DNA from: Symsagittifera roscoffensis
Taxonomy: Eukaryota; Xenacoelomorpha; Acoela; Convolutidae
DNA: 64,000 nucleotides
Assembly (NCBI RefSeq): GCF_963678635.1
Contig: NC_087063.1
Location: 76,531,617-76,595,616, forward strand
Reading direction: 5' to 3'
Shown: piece by piece, positions 19,150 through 31,110 of the stretch
Numbering within the stretch: position 1 is the first letter of the stretch
Layout of the letters: the number at the start of each line of letters is the position of its first letter
Notes under the pieces: generated by a model
Databases searched by the model: none
What the model was told of the DNA's origin: nothing
Seen by the model: the letters and a program-made list of their open reading frames with translations, nothing else
Position numbers and translations under genes: made by a program

Positions 19150-20679
19150 TACCCTTTAAAGATCAGAAACTCAAAATTTTTGTTTGTAAGTATAATTTCC
19201 AGCTATGAGAATTTCGTTTCTTTTGAGTGTTGCCAATTGTTCGTAAATGGAACAATTTGAAGAACTTGTTTCTTTTTGCATAGGTTAAAAAAAAGAACTT
19301 TAAATATTGCGTTAACTTTTATGTTTCGCGTATTATAACTTCACATGAGTGGCCGCTGCTGTTATCTAGGTTGTTCTAATTTCTCTGCTGTACTACCCAT
19401 TGTCAACCGAATTATTTGGAAAAAAATGTTTTGAATCCAAGAGAAATTTTTTAAATAATTTTCTGGAACAATTATCACTACGATCAATGGGACTGTTTTT
19501 TGGACTATTTGCGATACTAGTTTGTATGCGACAGTTTCTTGTACTTTACTATAATTTTTTGGACTATCAGGTACACGACTGTTTTGTACTGGACTGTTTA
19601 GTACAGACACGACTGCAGTATATTCAAAATGTAACCTGGGACTTTTTACACTTTCTATTGAGATTTGGATGAATTTTTCAGTTTTCCATGTTTTTACTGA
19701 TCTTTATATAATGTCTTTGATCTAATTTACATTTCTTGCCATCGCTCAAGAATATGACAACCCCCTCCACGTTTACATCACTTTTCGCACCTTATTCTGC
19801 CAACTTTACATCCCTCGTTTAAGCCCCCCATTTCTCCCACGTGTACACCCCCTCTTATAGACACCCGTATTTACCCCAACCCCTGTACGTCTCCCGCCAA
19901 CGTTTACAACCCCTTCATCGCGTTTGAGCACAACGCCCTTCCACATTGGTGGTGGTCTGACGGGTTTGTAAACGCGGAGGGGGGAGGGTTCGGTTGAGTA
20001 GTAATTGCAGGGGTGGCGGAGTTGTACACGCAAAATATATAAAAATTTTAAGGTTTAGATTTCGAGCAGGCCGTGAGTATAGCAGAAGTTTCTGACAGTT
20101 TTGCAAATAAATTTGCAATTAAAATAAAAATTATGATCCAATATAATCAATTGTAATGGTTTTTAATGAATTTTGTTTTACGAAAATGGTCAATTACAAT
20201 AATTTCAATTTCATGATCTAAATTTGCAAAAAATACTTGGTTTTAATGACATTTTAGACAACATTTTTCCATTATATTCGATTTTTCTCCATTAAACTCG
20301 GGTAGCGAATGTTCTCAAAAAACAGTATGGTATAAGTTGTCAAGGGGGAGGGAGGGAACGGTGGAGATAAAGATTTTGAGCCGTTGAATTTAGCTAAACT
20401 GAAATAATGTTATAAGATGTTAGGGCTAATTTTCCGAATGATACTTTTTCTAAAATGTTACATACGTTGAGTCTGACTGAAAAAACACCTATCTGACAAT
20501 TCAATTGAAATGACACGATCCCAGTTTTGTCGGAAAGACACACCGAAAAACAAAGCCATTTTGTTTCGACTTCCACATTTGACATTTGCATTATGAAAAT
20601 AACAAAAACACAAAATAAAATACAGTCGGATAAAAAAGTGTTTATTTTTCAGGTGATTTTTCCCTGCCTGGTCCCACAG
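19150..20679. other. Gene-free stretch with degenerate C-rich/G-rich repeats
   Basis: No supported exon. Between about 19,750 and 19,930 is a C-rich degenerate repeat (units like acccc...cgtttaca), followed at 19,940-20,030 by G-rich sequence resembling its reverse complement (tttgtaaacgcggagg), so the block could fold back. Around 19,490-19,620 are degenerate copies of a gactgttttgtac motif, found in the other orientation near 16,130-16,250 and 17,870-17,990. Confidence 0.4.
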
Positions 20680-20910
20680 AAATGGAAGAAGAGATTGAAC
20701 AATTTGTAGAAGCAGATAGCAAACTGAAGGGTTTGCAAGACGTAATCAACTTTCAAAGTGAGCGAATTATAGCCCTTGGCGAACTGGTTGGCAAGAAAGA
20801 CTTGGACAGACGGCACATTGTTCAAGCGTGGACGAGAGATAGACAGAACGATATTCTGAACTATCGGGAGAATTGCACTACGGCCGAAGCAGCGGCGAAA
20901 AAATTACGAG
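20680..20910 (+). CDS. Candidate coiled-coil exon of an unknown gene
   Basis: A pyrimidine-rich acceptor (ccctgcctggtcccacag, AG at 20678-20679) and a donor-like acgag|gtctat (GT at 20911) flank 77 codons with helical, charged composition: MEEEIEQFVEADSKLKGLQD, then SERIIALGELVGKKDLDRRH and NYRENCTTAEAAAKKLRG. Codon composition differs from the AT-rich surroundings. No family recognised and no neighbouring exon found within several kb, so it may be one exon of a gene with long introns, or a relic. Confidence 0.35.
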
Positions 20911-23900
20911 GTCTATTTTGAAAACAACTCACAAAAAATTAAACATGCTTTTGGGGTTCCGTGCAAGCATCCAAAAAACCAAAAAAATTGTACAAAAAAA
21001 AACAAAAAACAGCTTTACTAGGGCAAACATTCGACATTTTCCAAAAAATAGGTCAAAGATCCGATATCTTTCGTTCGCTTAAAAGATGGTGTATTGGCCG
21101 AATTAAAAATGACCGCTGCAGTAACGTCAAGAGGGTAGGACTTCTATATGAAATTTGGAGCTAGTTAGCGCTGCCAATCGCCGACGCGCGATTAGCACGT
21201 GACCTTAAGCCGAGAGTCGTTTAACTCGAAGTCAGCTGATTGAACGCAGCTGATTTTATTACAAAATTATTATATAGCGAATGTTTGAAATAGCGGATGT
21301 TTGACATAGCGGATGTTTGCACAAGACCTCTATTTTTGTTATGAAAATCCAACTAAAAGTCCAAAAATGAACAAAATTTGAAACTTTGCTGATTAGATAT
21401 GATAGATATTCAATAAAATCAATGAAGTTACAAAATCTTCAACCAGGAACATTCAGATTTTTTTGCAAAACAAAAAAGTGAACCTGATAATTGGCTGATT
21501 TATTATTTTTTTTGTCTAAAAACTTCATCAATTTGCAAGCGCCACATTAGTCTAAAAATGTTTTAATAATGATGGATTATGAAAACATTTACACCCGAGA
21601 GGTAGCTTATATTGGTGCTTAAAAACGTTACTTTGCAAAATCTGTCTGACAAAAACAGTGTACGATAGATAAATCTCTTTAAATGAGGGAAATAATAAAT
21701 TAGTTTGAGTAAGCTTTTCTTCTGAACTAAGAATTAGTTAAAACTACAATCAGTAGCGGGCTTAGGGAATCGAAACCCTGGCCACTCAAAGTGTCCAAAT
21801 TTTGGTACTATTTTGTCACACCCATTTTTATTGACTGATCATGAAACTTTTCTATAAGTGCTTTTGGCGCTAATATCTACTAAGTTTGAGGGGGTAGCTC
21901 ACACCAAAAAGTGCCAGTATTTGGTCAAAGCTTTCAATTAAATGCTTAGAAAAAAGGATGTCATCGCTAGCAAACTGGCAAGACTGGTTGGGTAGAGAGT
22001 ATATCAATTCGATATAAGGGTTTTTCTACTGCTTTTAAACGGATGTAAGGTTATTTATTTTTAAGTAAACTTAATCTTACCTAAATGGGGTTTGATATGA
22101 GATCGAGGTTTGGAGAATGTTAAATCAATCAACAAGGTTCAGGCATAACTAGAACACAGGTAGATCGTTAGATACTACTTTAGTTCTTACTCGTGCTTAG
22201 ATTTGTTCTAGGCCTGGGTCAATTAAGATATAGGGTTCAAGTGAAGGATGAGTAACCGAAGTTCTTCACTATTTAGCCTAAATTAAACGGTTAGTTTGTT
22301 GAAAAAGTTTATTAATCTATGGTGAGATTTGAGCTTGGAAAGTGAATCGACGTTTGAGGTCTTAGAAACTAATGTAAGAGATGGGAGTAAACTTATAAAT
22401 TTATTTCAGAGTTCCAAGGAAATCCTTTATAATCTGAAATTGAAAATTAATTTAAATATAAGTTATAAATGAAAAATTATGGTTCAGATTCATCAAAGAT
22501 AAAGTTTAGAGATCCAAGAGAAATTTTGATGATCTGGATTCAAATAATTGAAAATAAGGTTGAGCTTGAGCAAAGATATACCTTGCTCAATTGTTTGAAA
22601 TTGGTAATGATCTAAGAAAAATCCTGATGATCTTGAATTGAGTTTAAGTAAATTGTTTTTGAAGTTTGTTGCAAGCAGGAACCAAAATAGGATTATTTTG
22701 AAAAACTAATCATTAAATAATCTTAAATTAATTATTTTTTTGTATTTTTATAAAATTACTGCAAGATTTTAGATTTTGAGTTAGTTATATTTTTTTGTCG
22801 AGTAGGAGACCTTCATGAAGATCATTGATGATCAAGTAATTCAAAATATTAGCGTTGAAACTTATATCAAGTAATTTAAAACCAATAATTACTTTTTTGT
22901 AGTTGACACTTTGGTGCAAAATTTTAGCTCGTGCAAAATCTTAGTTGTATATTTAAATTTTTTTTTGCGCTCTGTGCCAAAAAGCAAAATCTGAAGAAAA
23001 AATGGGAAGAAAAACAAACTCAAAATCTGAAAACAAAAAATGATAATTTCTATTACTATTTGTAGTTCTCAGATTTGGGCAATAATTTAGATCGAAACTT
23101 TTGATGTATTTTTCTTGTAATAGAACTTAATGAGCAAAATTTGAAATTAAGTGGAAAAAAAATCAAAATTAAAAACCCAAAGGAAAACCTAAATCCAAAC
23201 CAATAACCAATTGTTTTAAATAATCTTCGCCCATAGTATATACTCTAATCACGGAGGGATCTAGCGGATGGTTTGTCAATTTGTTCTCATGATAAAACTA
23301 AAAAAGATAGAGTTTGGGTAAAACTCATGAAAAACTGAGAAAAATGTTCACGATTGTATGAAAATTCTCAATATATGATTCAAAACATTGTGTGTTTTTT
23401 TTGGCAAAACCCCCTTTTTTGTTTCAAAACTTTGTTTTTGTGATCATTTTTCTTTCAACTTAGTATAGAACTCAGCCCAAAAATCCATGCGTTGATCAAA
23501 AACGTGGATATTCAAATCAAATTCAGCTCGAAATAAACGACTAAAATTTTACATAAAAAGTATTTTGGTAGCAAAAGTATACGAAAGCTTTGTAGCCAAA
23601 AAAATAATGTATTGAGCTCAAATTGGTATAGTTTTTCTTATTTGTGATCGCTGCAAAATTATATCTTTGAAGTTATGGCTGTTAAAAAGTTTGCTGTTAT
23701 GGCTGTTAAAGTTGAGACAATTAAAGAGCGATGTATTTCATCCTATTAACTAGTAAGCGGAGAATTAATCCGTCCTAAAAGTTGTTCCATAATGAAAAGA
23801 GGCATGTTATTTGGTTCATTTAATATTTTATCATAAGCGAAGTATATCATTTTGCGAAATAAGTTTATTTCTTTTTTTTCTTATCATATACTCGGAGCTG

Positions 23901-24678
23901 ATTGATGGAGAGGGCGGACTCTCCTCCTTGCGAATTCGACCCCCTCCACAACCAAACCTCCATTTGGTATTTTTTTAAATCAAATTTTCTAAGGGCGCCT
24001 TGAAGGCCGACAACTGCTAGTATTGAAACGCAAACTTTTGGTCATAAATTTTCAAAAAATGTTGAAAAACGACAAATGACCTGTTTTTTTTCTGAAACCT
24101 GTGTGAAAATAGGGTCTTTATAATGTTCTGGGAGTGCTCGTCAAAACAATTGGATCCACCTAAAAAAGATTGACAAAATTTCCAAACTTTGTTTGAAAAT
24201 CTGCACATTGAAAAAGTGTATAAAGTAAATTTTTATTATCAAATAGAAATGGAATTAAATGTTTTCACATTTTTACAACATAAACCATTCAAAACTCATT
24301 AGAATCAATTGTTTTCGAGTTTTTGAGACACCGACAATAAATCCAAAATTGTCGATTATTTTTCATGAAACTTCAATGTGGGAAGCTTGAATATAGACTT
24401 GAGCGAAACGAAATAGTTGGTCTTGAGTTTTAAACATGATTGCAGTCGTGGGTAAAAGTACTTACAGTTCGATATAATGTTACATCTGAGCAAAAATTAG
24501 ATGCGCGGAAATCATATAGGCGGCATCAGACTTGAGTAACAGCAAGTTTGATATCGCATTAAGTCAGGATGAGAAAACGTTCGGTTAAGTCAACGACGAT
24601 GTAATCGAACGAGACTGCTCGTATTCAGCCAAAAGCATGAATGTTGCAACTGCCATTTAATTGGTCTCGAATAGCTTT
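20911..24678. other. Gene-free, AT-rich, repeat-derived DNA
   Basis: No credible coding exon seen. At 21,750-21,960 the sequence resembles 42,680-42,900 (shared ggcgctaatatctactaagtttg ... ggtcaaagcttt), so it is a dispersed repeat. From 22,100 to 22,900 there are many short degenerate gatct/aagatc-containing repeats without clear period. Around 23,890-24,010 is a fragment like the hAT-type repeats elsewhere (cccctccacaacc ... gggcgcct). Confidence 0.4.
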
Positions 24679-24892
24679 TGCTAAATTAAGTAATGGCAAA
24701 AACTATTCGACTTTAGAAGGATAAATAAAATACAATTTGAAAATACAAATGATCAAATTGTATTTTATTTAGCTTAAGTCGGTTATGGAACTAATAAAAC
24801 TAGCTAGCTGCCTCAATTCAATTTGGAACATGATAATTTGCCACGCTTGTAGATTATAAGTTGAGCACTTTAGACTGACGCCTCGCAAGCCT
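24679..24892 (+). repeat. Dispersed repeat, second copy of the element inserted at 27000-27193
   Basis: It shares with 27000-27193 a 5' part (taaattaagtaatgg-like), gatcaaatt, and a well conserved 3' part: gtcggttatggaa...taataaaa...agctagctgcctcaattc, then ttgccacgcttgta, then gagcactttagactgacgcc. Divergence is noticeable. The sequence after it (agatcaaaagatcgaccccc) resembles a tRNA B-box-like end. Confidence 0.55.
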
Positions 24893-25189
24893 GTGCAGAT
24901 CAAAAGATCGACCCCCGAGGAGTCTGATTTTTGTAAAATTGGTCTGAAAAAATGAATCCGAGCATATATATATTCCTCAGTGACTTCGAAAGTCGGAACA
25001 ACAAAAGATATCATAGCAAAGCCAGCAGATTTGTTGAAAAATTATAAAACTGAATGTAACGAACTAGTTACTTTGTGAAAATGGTTTTCTTTAGGCAATG
25101 AAAAACATGTACTCTGTTTTTGGCGTTAAAACGAAAAATGCTTTGTAGCGTGAATAGCATAAACATTACCCACGTGAAACGCATAACCG

Positions 25190-26170
25190 GATTTCGTCGT
25201 ACTCCAAGTTTAAAACCAAATTTTGTCAAAGCTATCTATAAAATCTAAAACCAGGTTTTTAAACTTTTTTTTTTTGCTCCACACGGCTTAAAACTGCATA
25301 ATTTTGATCTCCATGGCGTTCTGAACAATAAATTTTGTATGAAGCCCAAATTTTGTCAGTTCACCGGATTTTTTGGTCCCAATGATCTGAATGCGGAATG
25401 GTAACGTTTGTCACGGTGGAAGACTGGGTTTATTAATCCTAATTCCTGAATCAGTGTTTGTTTGGATTTCACATGCTCTGATCAAATTGTTAAACGTAGA
25501 CTCCGGATAGCTGCATCCTCAAAACCTATTGCAATTTTTGAACATTATTTAAAAGCAAAACCGTATCTCAAGCAGGGATATTCATAAGCTGAGAAAATGA
25601 TTATTGGTTTTGTTTTCTGAAATGATAATTTATAAAAAAAAAGACAACTCACTGTGATATATGGTACCTTAGACCTGATTGATGATTAAAACTTCATCGA
25701 AATTATCTGCAAATGTTTGAGTTTTGTTTTTGATCCGCACTAGAGTTTCGTTTAAAAAAATATTCATTTATAGGTGGTAGGTAGTCTATTCCAAATGGAT
25801 TAAATGCATGAAATGTACCAACGGCAAAAAACCATAAGCCGCGTCTTGTCGTAATCCATGGTCAGAAGCCGAAACTTTGTCAATCCATACGATCTAAAAC
25901 CATTGTTTTTTAACCCAGATATTTTTGGTTTGCGCGGTTTTAAACTGAATTTTTGATTTTGATTTCACGTCGTTCTGAACCAACATTTTGTCGATACTGA
26001 GAATCTGAACTATATGGCTTGTTAACAACGTTCTGAAGCCGGATGTTTTGGTCCTCCATGGCCGATAACTGAATTTTTTGATTCCCATGGTGTAATCGCG
26101 GTTCATTGTCGACCCACACGATCTGAAACCGGTTTTGATTTGGCCTTATAGTCTGAATCTGGATGTATGT
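25190..26170 (+). repeat. Degenerate minisatellite-like blocks (about 30-nt phrase)
   Basis: Blocks at about 25,190-25,420 and 25,800-26,170 consist of variants of a phrase such as 'gatctgaaaccggatttttg' followed by a 'gtccccatgg'-like part, repeated with heavy divergence. A similar block lies at about 42,010-42,190. No protein-coding signal. Confidence 0.35.
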
Positions 26171-26394
26171 CAGTCACCCTTGTTTAAATGATTTTTGCAG
26201 TCTCTACCCTATGAACCCCAGTTTTTATTATTTCATTCAGTCTGATGATGGGTCTTTGCTTTGAAAGGAGAAAAATTGCAAAGTCCATTATTCGAGCAAA
26301 AAAAAGCAGCAAAAAGTTTAGATAGAGTTGAAAACTTAATGGTTCTTACTAAAATATCTTAGAAAAAGCTGAAAAATTAAATAACATGCTGACA

Positions 26395-27430
26395 AAACAA
26401 ACAATCCGTTGGTCATGATGGCGTAAATGACATGAATTATAAAATTTTAAAATTTCTTGGGGCAATAATTTCAGACTTAATTGCAGCCTTTCTAAACAGT
26501 ATATTTGCAATGCAAAGTTTTTTTTTGATGGCTGAAAAGTGGTAAAATTCATACCTACTTTCAAAGGTGGAAAGAAAGTTTTTTTGACAATTAAACAATT
26601 AGTTTGTTATGTTCCTCAAGCAAAATTTTCGATAGAGTAATTTTTAATGGGATGTTCAGTTTTGCCAGAAAAAAAAACATACTATATCCAAAACACTTCG
26701 GATTTCAACCAAGAAAGGAATGTGAGGATGCTTTGAGTGAACTCACTGAATACAGTAGAGATGAAACTTTCGGTCTGAAACACAATGGTCCAAAAGATCT
26801 TGCTATGTTGATTCAAATAAAGCAATCGAAACCATCAACCATGATTTACCTCTGACAAAATAAGAAAAAATAAGGTTATAGAGGTCGTTTTCTTAACCTT
26901 CTTGAAACATAGTTTGAAAATAGGTATCAATCTGTTGAAGCTGATCCAAAAAATCAACCTTGCGTTCTTTGGCACGTGGAGTCCCTCAGAGATCTGTTTC
27001 GGTAAATTAAGTATTGGTTAACTTTTGAATTTTGGACTGATCAAATTATGTTTTGTGTGGCAATTTAGGTCGATTATGGAAATTAATAAAAATAGCTAGC
27101 TGCCTCAATTCGATTTCGAACAAAATTAAAGTGCATGATATTTTGCCACGCTTGTAATTTACAAAATGAGCACTTTAGACTTACGCCTGGCTGAGAGATC
27201 TGTTTTAGGACCATATTTCTTTTTGTTATAAATCAATGATCCTCCAAAAATAAATAATAGATCTAAGATAGTGCTATTTTTTGATGATAGTATGATGTAA
27301 GAAGCAGAGAAAAATCTCAGTGATAGTTTCAGATATTCTTTAGAAAAAGTTTTAAAAAGGTTTCAAATAAATGCTTTTAGTGTAAATCCGGGTAAAACTC
27401 TAATTATTATTATCAGTACTAACTTTTTCA
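26395..27430 (+). pseudogene. LINE (jockey/RTE-like) reverse transcriptase fossil, split by an insertion
   Basis: In shifting frames the plus strand shows the order of non-LTR reverse transcriptase motifs: HDGVNDMNYKILKFL, AEKW, SKIFDRVIFNGMFSFA with NILYPKHFGFQPRKECEDAL, SNKAIETINHDLPL (for the 'DLSKAFDTVNH' block), ARGVPQRSV then LGPYFF, then VLFFDDS in place of the catalytic ADD, and VNPGKT. Many stops and frameshifts are present. A 194-bp repeat interrupts the 'GVPQGSVLGP' motif at 27000-27193. It is a long-dead copy. Confidence 0.75.
27000..27193 (+). mobile_element. 194-bp non-autonomous element inserted in the LINE, with 12-bp target duplication
   Basis: The 12-mer agagatctgttt occurs at 26988-26999 and again at 27194-27205, flanking 194 bp that break the reverse transcriptase motif exactly; removing insert plus one repeat leaves a contiguous motif. 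The insert is related to 24679-24892. A variable 12-bp duplication suggests LINE-mediated (SINE-like) insertion. Confidence 0.7.
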
Positions 27431-29207
27431 ATGATCACTTCGCTTTTGGTACTTCAGTTCGAATTACAAACATTTGCAAGTAATTAGATAACAAACGTAT
27501 TTCTATCTACAATAATACGTACTAATCTCCTATTTACAGTAATACGCACTACTTGAATTGAGATCGAAAAAAGAGAACAGTTTTTTGTCCCAAAATTATA
27601 CCAAACACATTATACCGAACATCTTGAACTGAATAATTATACTAAACAACGTACCAGAAGCAAGTCAAAAGGCATCCTGGCAATAACGAAGTTATCGACA
27701 ACTGCTAAACAAGTATTGCTTTCTGTGAGAGTACAAAAGGCTTTTAACTACTAAAAAAATGATTTGATATCTGGAAACATCCATAAAATGGCCTTTATCA
27801 GCTTTATGAGCTTTGAAAGCAGTTTTTTGTTATCTACTTGTAAGAAAATTTTGATCTCGAACTGTTGCTTAGCTTCAGCGCTCTTCGGAAAGATAATTTA
27901 AAAGAAAACCCCATTAAAAATACAAATCAGAATAATAAAAATCATAACCATTAAAAATTGTGACCATCTTCTTTTCCTCACTAGGATATCCTACTTGATG
28001 AGTAGTAATACTCTTTAGGATTTTGATGCAGGCGTATGGTTTAGTTTTTGTTTTATGTTTTTAGCTGGTAAGATTAGTCAAACTCAAATTCAAATGGATT
28101 ATGCCATATTTATTTTTTTGATTCCATTAAAAAAGTTTTATTACAGGTTTGATGAATTATAAGAAAAAATAATTGTTTTTGTTTCAAAAACTGCTCTGAA
28201 ATTTTTGAATTTTTTCATTCAATTTAAACTTGACCGTTGTTTTTGTATACCAAAACAAAACTGTATACCTAAAGAAAAAAAACAATTGAAACGGATTTTT
28301 GCGAAAATTTTATTATAATGGGCATAGCGGGCTACTGTGAAAGTAGCACAGAAAGTTCCGATCATAGTCTTCAGAAAACTACGGTTTAGAAAGTTTTTTT
28401 TTCCAAATGAGTGCAATTTTTTTGTGCTGTTAGTGTGATGAAAGGATCTGACGTACAAAATAGAATTTAGTCCGAAAAGACAGTCATTGTAATTTAAGCA
28501 ATGTGAACAAAAACACAGGAAAAAAAATTTAAAAAATTTGAAAAAAAAAATTATTTTCAATTTTTTTTGCCGAAAATTTTTTAAATGCAGTAACTTTTTG
28601 AAGTTATTGGTTCCCAAAATGAAGCTGAAAATCTACAAACAATAATTTTACTTGCTTAAAAAAAGTTTTTTAAGGTCTTAAATTATTCATCATTCAGCTG
28701 TAGTAAGCCTGCCTGCTTGCTTTATTTGCTCGAACTAAGACAAAACTCAAAAATTTCGAACCGATTTTTCTTGATACAAGAAAAAAATTTAGGAAATTTT
28801 TTAATGTGGTCCGAATAACGACTGAAAGGGTTTTAATATGATTTATCACTCAACCCAGTTTTGTAATTATTTGTGGCACCTGATTTTGCGTGGAATACAA
28901 AAAACTAAAACACACCTGAATTCAAAGTTCCTCCCAATCTTCAATGGTCGGAACAATAAAAGAAAAGTCGGTTAAAAACTATTTTTTATGAATATTATAA
29001 AGCATTTACAATGCAATAAAATTGGTTTGAAAATTTAATTTGGCATCAAATCTATAATTGGCATCAAATCTTTAACCTTTTGTTCAACCCTTTTGTCATA
29101 TAAATCCATTATATTCCAATTTTTCTTATGAAATCTCAGTGCGATGACGATGATTTTGAGTGCGATGACGAAGTTGAGATACACGCCGGGTTGAGGTTGA
29201 AGACTTG
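27431..29207. other. Gene-free AT-rich stretch
   Basis: No supported exon, RNA gene or element boundary seen. Around 27,590-27,660 are loosely repeated 'ttataccaaacac'-type phrases. Poly-A/T-rich tracts dominate 28,130-28,680. Confidence 0.4.
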
Positions 29208-29357
29208 TGTTGCGGCCATTTTGACCCAAATCGGGTTTGTTGCGATCATTTCGACCCAAATCGGGTATGTTGCAACCATTTCGACCCGAATCGGGTATGT
29301 TGCAACCATTTCGACCCAAATCGGGTATGTTGCTACCATTTCGACCCAATTCTATTA
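29208..29357 (+). repeat. 30-bp minisatellite, about five units
   Basis: The unit is ttgcaaccatttcgaccc followed by aaatcgggtatg, repeated about five times with few substitutions (caa/cga/cta and aaa/gaa variants). The 30-bp period is a multiple of three, so several frames stay open across it; these are by-products, not genes. Confidence 0.8.
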
Positions 29358-30269
29358 TATTCCAACTCGAATTATTGGTCACTTAATTTGAGAGAAGCGG
29401 CCACAATTCCAATATTCACAGACATGGCTCTTCTAATACTAAGTAGTCTTTGTAGAAGTAATTCCAGTATAGTTTTGTTGGGTATGCTTTGTAAATTGGT
29501 TCGAGGTCTATATTTCTTTTTTTTCCGTATTTTATTCAATAATTGACTGTTTTTTTTTCCAAAAATGTTCGTCAGACTTTCTTATTCGAGTTTTTGCTAT
29601 CGATGTTATATCTTTTTGTCTTGTTAATAAAAGATCGTCATTGGTTTTCGTAATCGATTTTATCGGTAGTTTGATGTTGGAGCTGCCTTTCAACATTGAT
29701 ACTAGCATTAATAGAGTAAAGTTTATACAATCAGTAAACAGAAGAAAGTCATCTTTGTCATTGTAACGTCAATTGCCTCTTTATTTTGTACCATTAAATT
29801 ATACAAATACTCTTCGGCTCTTTTACTATTCACCGTCCAGGTGAATATTTAAACCCTATTTTGAGGTCAATTTTGTGAAAAATTTGATAATCCCCCTAAA
29901 TATGCCAAATTTCGAAAACGTCGGACTATATCAAAATTTGTTTTTTATAGTGCAAACTAAACAAGACGGAATGTAAAAGAGCCACTTTTGTCTTCTCAAT
30001 AAATAGATGGCTGTCAACCAAGATTTTGCTTGCAAGACTCCCAAGCAACCAACCACGCAAGTTCAGGTAAAAACAACATTTAAAGCTTCACGTGTCACAG
30101 TTTTCCCAATTTATTTACCGTTTGCGTGCTAACACCGTTTCTAAGCCATTTCTCACTGAAACGCAAACAGTGTTTAAAATATTATCCAATTTTGATTCTG
30201 CTGACACATTTTAAGCGGATCAGTTTCCTGTTTCAAAAAGCTCCTAGAAAAAAAAACAAAAATAGAAGA
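29358..30269. other. Upstream region of the LITAF-like gene
   Basis: About 900 bp without a credible coding exon. It should hold the promoter and 5' UTR of the gene starting at 30270, but I see no decisive core-promoter motif or leader intron boundary. Confidence 0.35.
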
Positions 30270-30434
30270 ATGAATGAAACGTGTGCGTCTAGTCAGAACG
30301 CTGCCTATCCCAAACAAGCGATGCCCCCTCCCAACCAGCAGGGGTACCAGTGGCCGGCTGGAGGAGGGGAAGCACACGTACCCCCCTCTTATCCATCGGG
30401 GTATTCGTCGCCATTTACTCACCAACAACAATAT
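30270..30434 (+). CDS. LITAF-domain protein, exon 1
   Basis: This exon begins a three-exon gene of 157 codons (exons 30270-30434, 30982-31110, 32501-32680). It starts with ATG at 30270 and ends at donor tat|gtgagt in phase 0, 55 codons. The product is proline-, glutamine- and tyrosine-rich (AMPPPNQQGYQWPAGGG, VPPSYPSGYSSPFTHQQQY), the usual N-terminal region of LITAF/SIMPLE proteins, where PPxY/PSAP-like motifs recruit NEDD4 ligases and ESCRT. GYSSPF and PSYP stretches are present but no exact PPxY. It is the best preserved host gene in the window. Confidence 0.75.
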
Positions 30435-30981
30435 GTGAGTTTGACTTACGGTAAAATTGAAAAAAAAAACGAGAAAAAAATATTTTTTTTTAATCATTGT
30501 CAACGAAAACAGCCACTTTTTCGGACACATCCTTCTCACAATGATTGACATGATTTATTCAATATTTGTTATGCTTCAATTGAATAGTTTAAGCGTTCTT
30601 TTAAGTATTCGCGTTTGCTTGACTCCGACCCTCTGCCGAGGTCCCGACTTATGAGCATCGTGTCAAAATCGTAGTTGAGTGCCATTCATGCTAGTACTTT
30701 ATATAACTGCATGTATAAACCCCTGCTTAAGAAGTGCTTGCAGTTTTTTTGGCTATTTTTCTGGGTTGGATATTGTTGCCTCACCCTGAAGCAACGAGCA
30801 CGAATCATGGTGGACCTCGAACATCCGACTTTTCGATTGAGAGGCGGAGACGAAATCACTTCACCACCGCTCCCAATGCTTTTTTTGGAGACATTTTGAG
30901 AAATTTTGAGCTCTGTCGAAAGCCAAGAACCAGAGTGGGGTACTAATATTCCTCGCCACCGTTTGTTTTATTGCGTTTCAG

Positions 30982-31110
30982 GGCGGTGGCTACACGGCTG
31001 CTCCTCCCATGAATGCCGGCTACCCTATGCCTGCTACTGTTGTGATGAGTCCCAGACTGAGTTTCTGTAGATACCCTCAAACAGCAGACTGTCAATCATG
31101 TAGAGCAAGG
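30982..31110 (+). CDS. LITAF-domain protein, exon 2
   Basis: Acceptor tgcgtttcag (AG 30980-30981), donor agg|gtaagt (GT 31111), 43 codons, phase 0 on both sides. It continues the Gly/Pro/Tyr-rich region (GGGYTAAPPMNAGYPMPAT) and ends with FCRYPQTADCQSCRAR, which supplies the first CxxC knuckle of the LITAF zinc site. Some residues around the first knuckle deviate from the usual 'CPxC'. Confidence 0.7.

Noticed and set aside
28219-28617. 132-codon minus-strand ORF rich in Phe and Lys
   Set aside because: Composition follows long A/T runs; no motif or splice context.
29035-29546. Overlapping ORFs across the 30-bp minisatellite
   Set aside because: Open frames result from a repeat period divisible by three; present on both strands.
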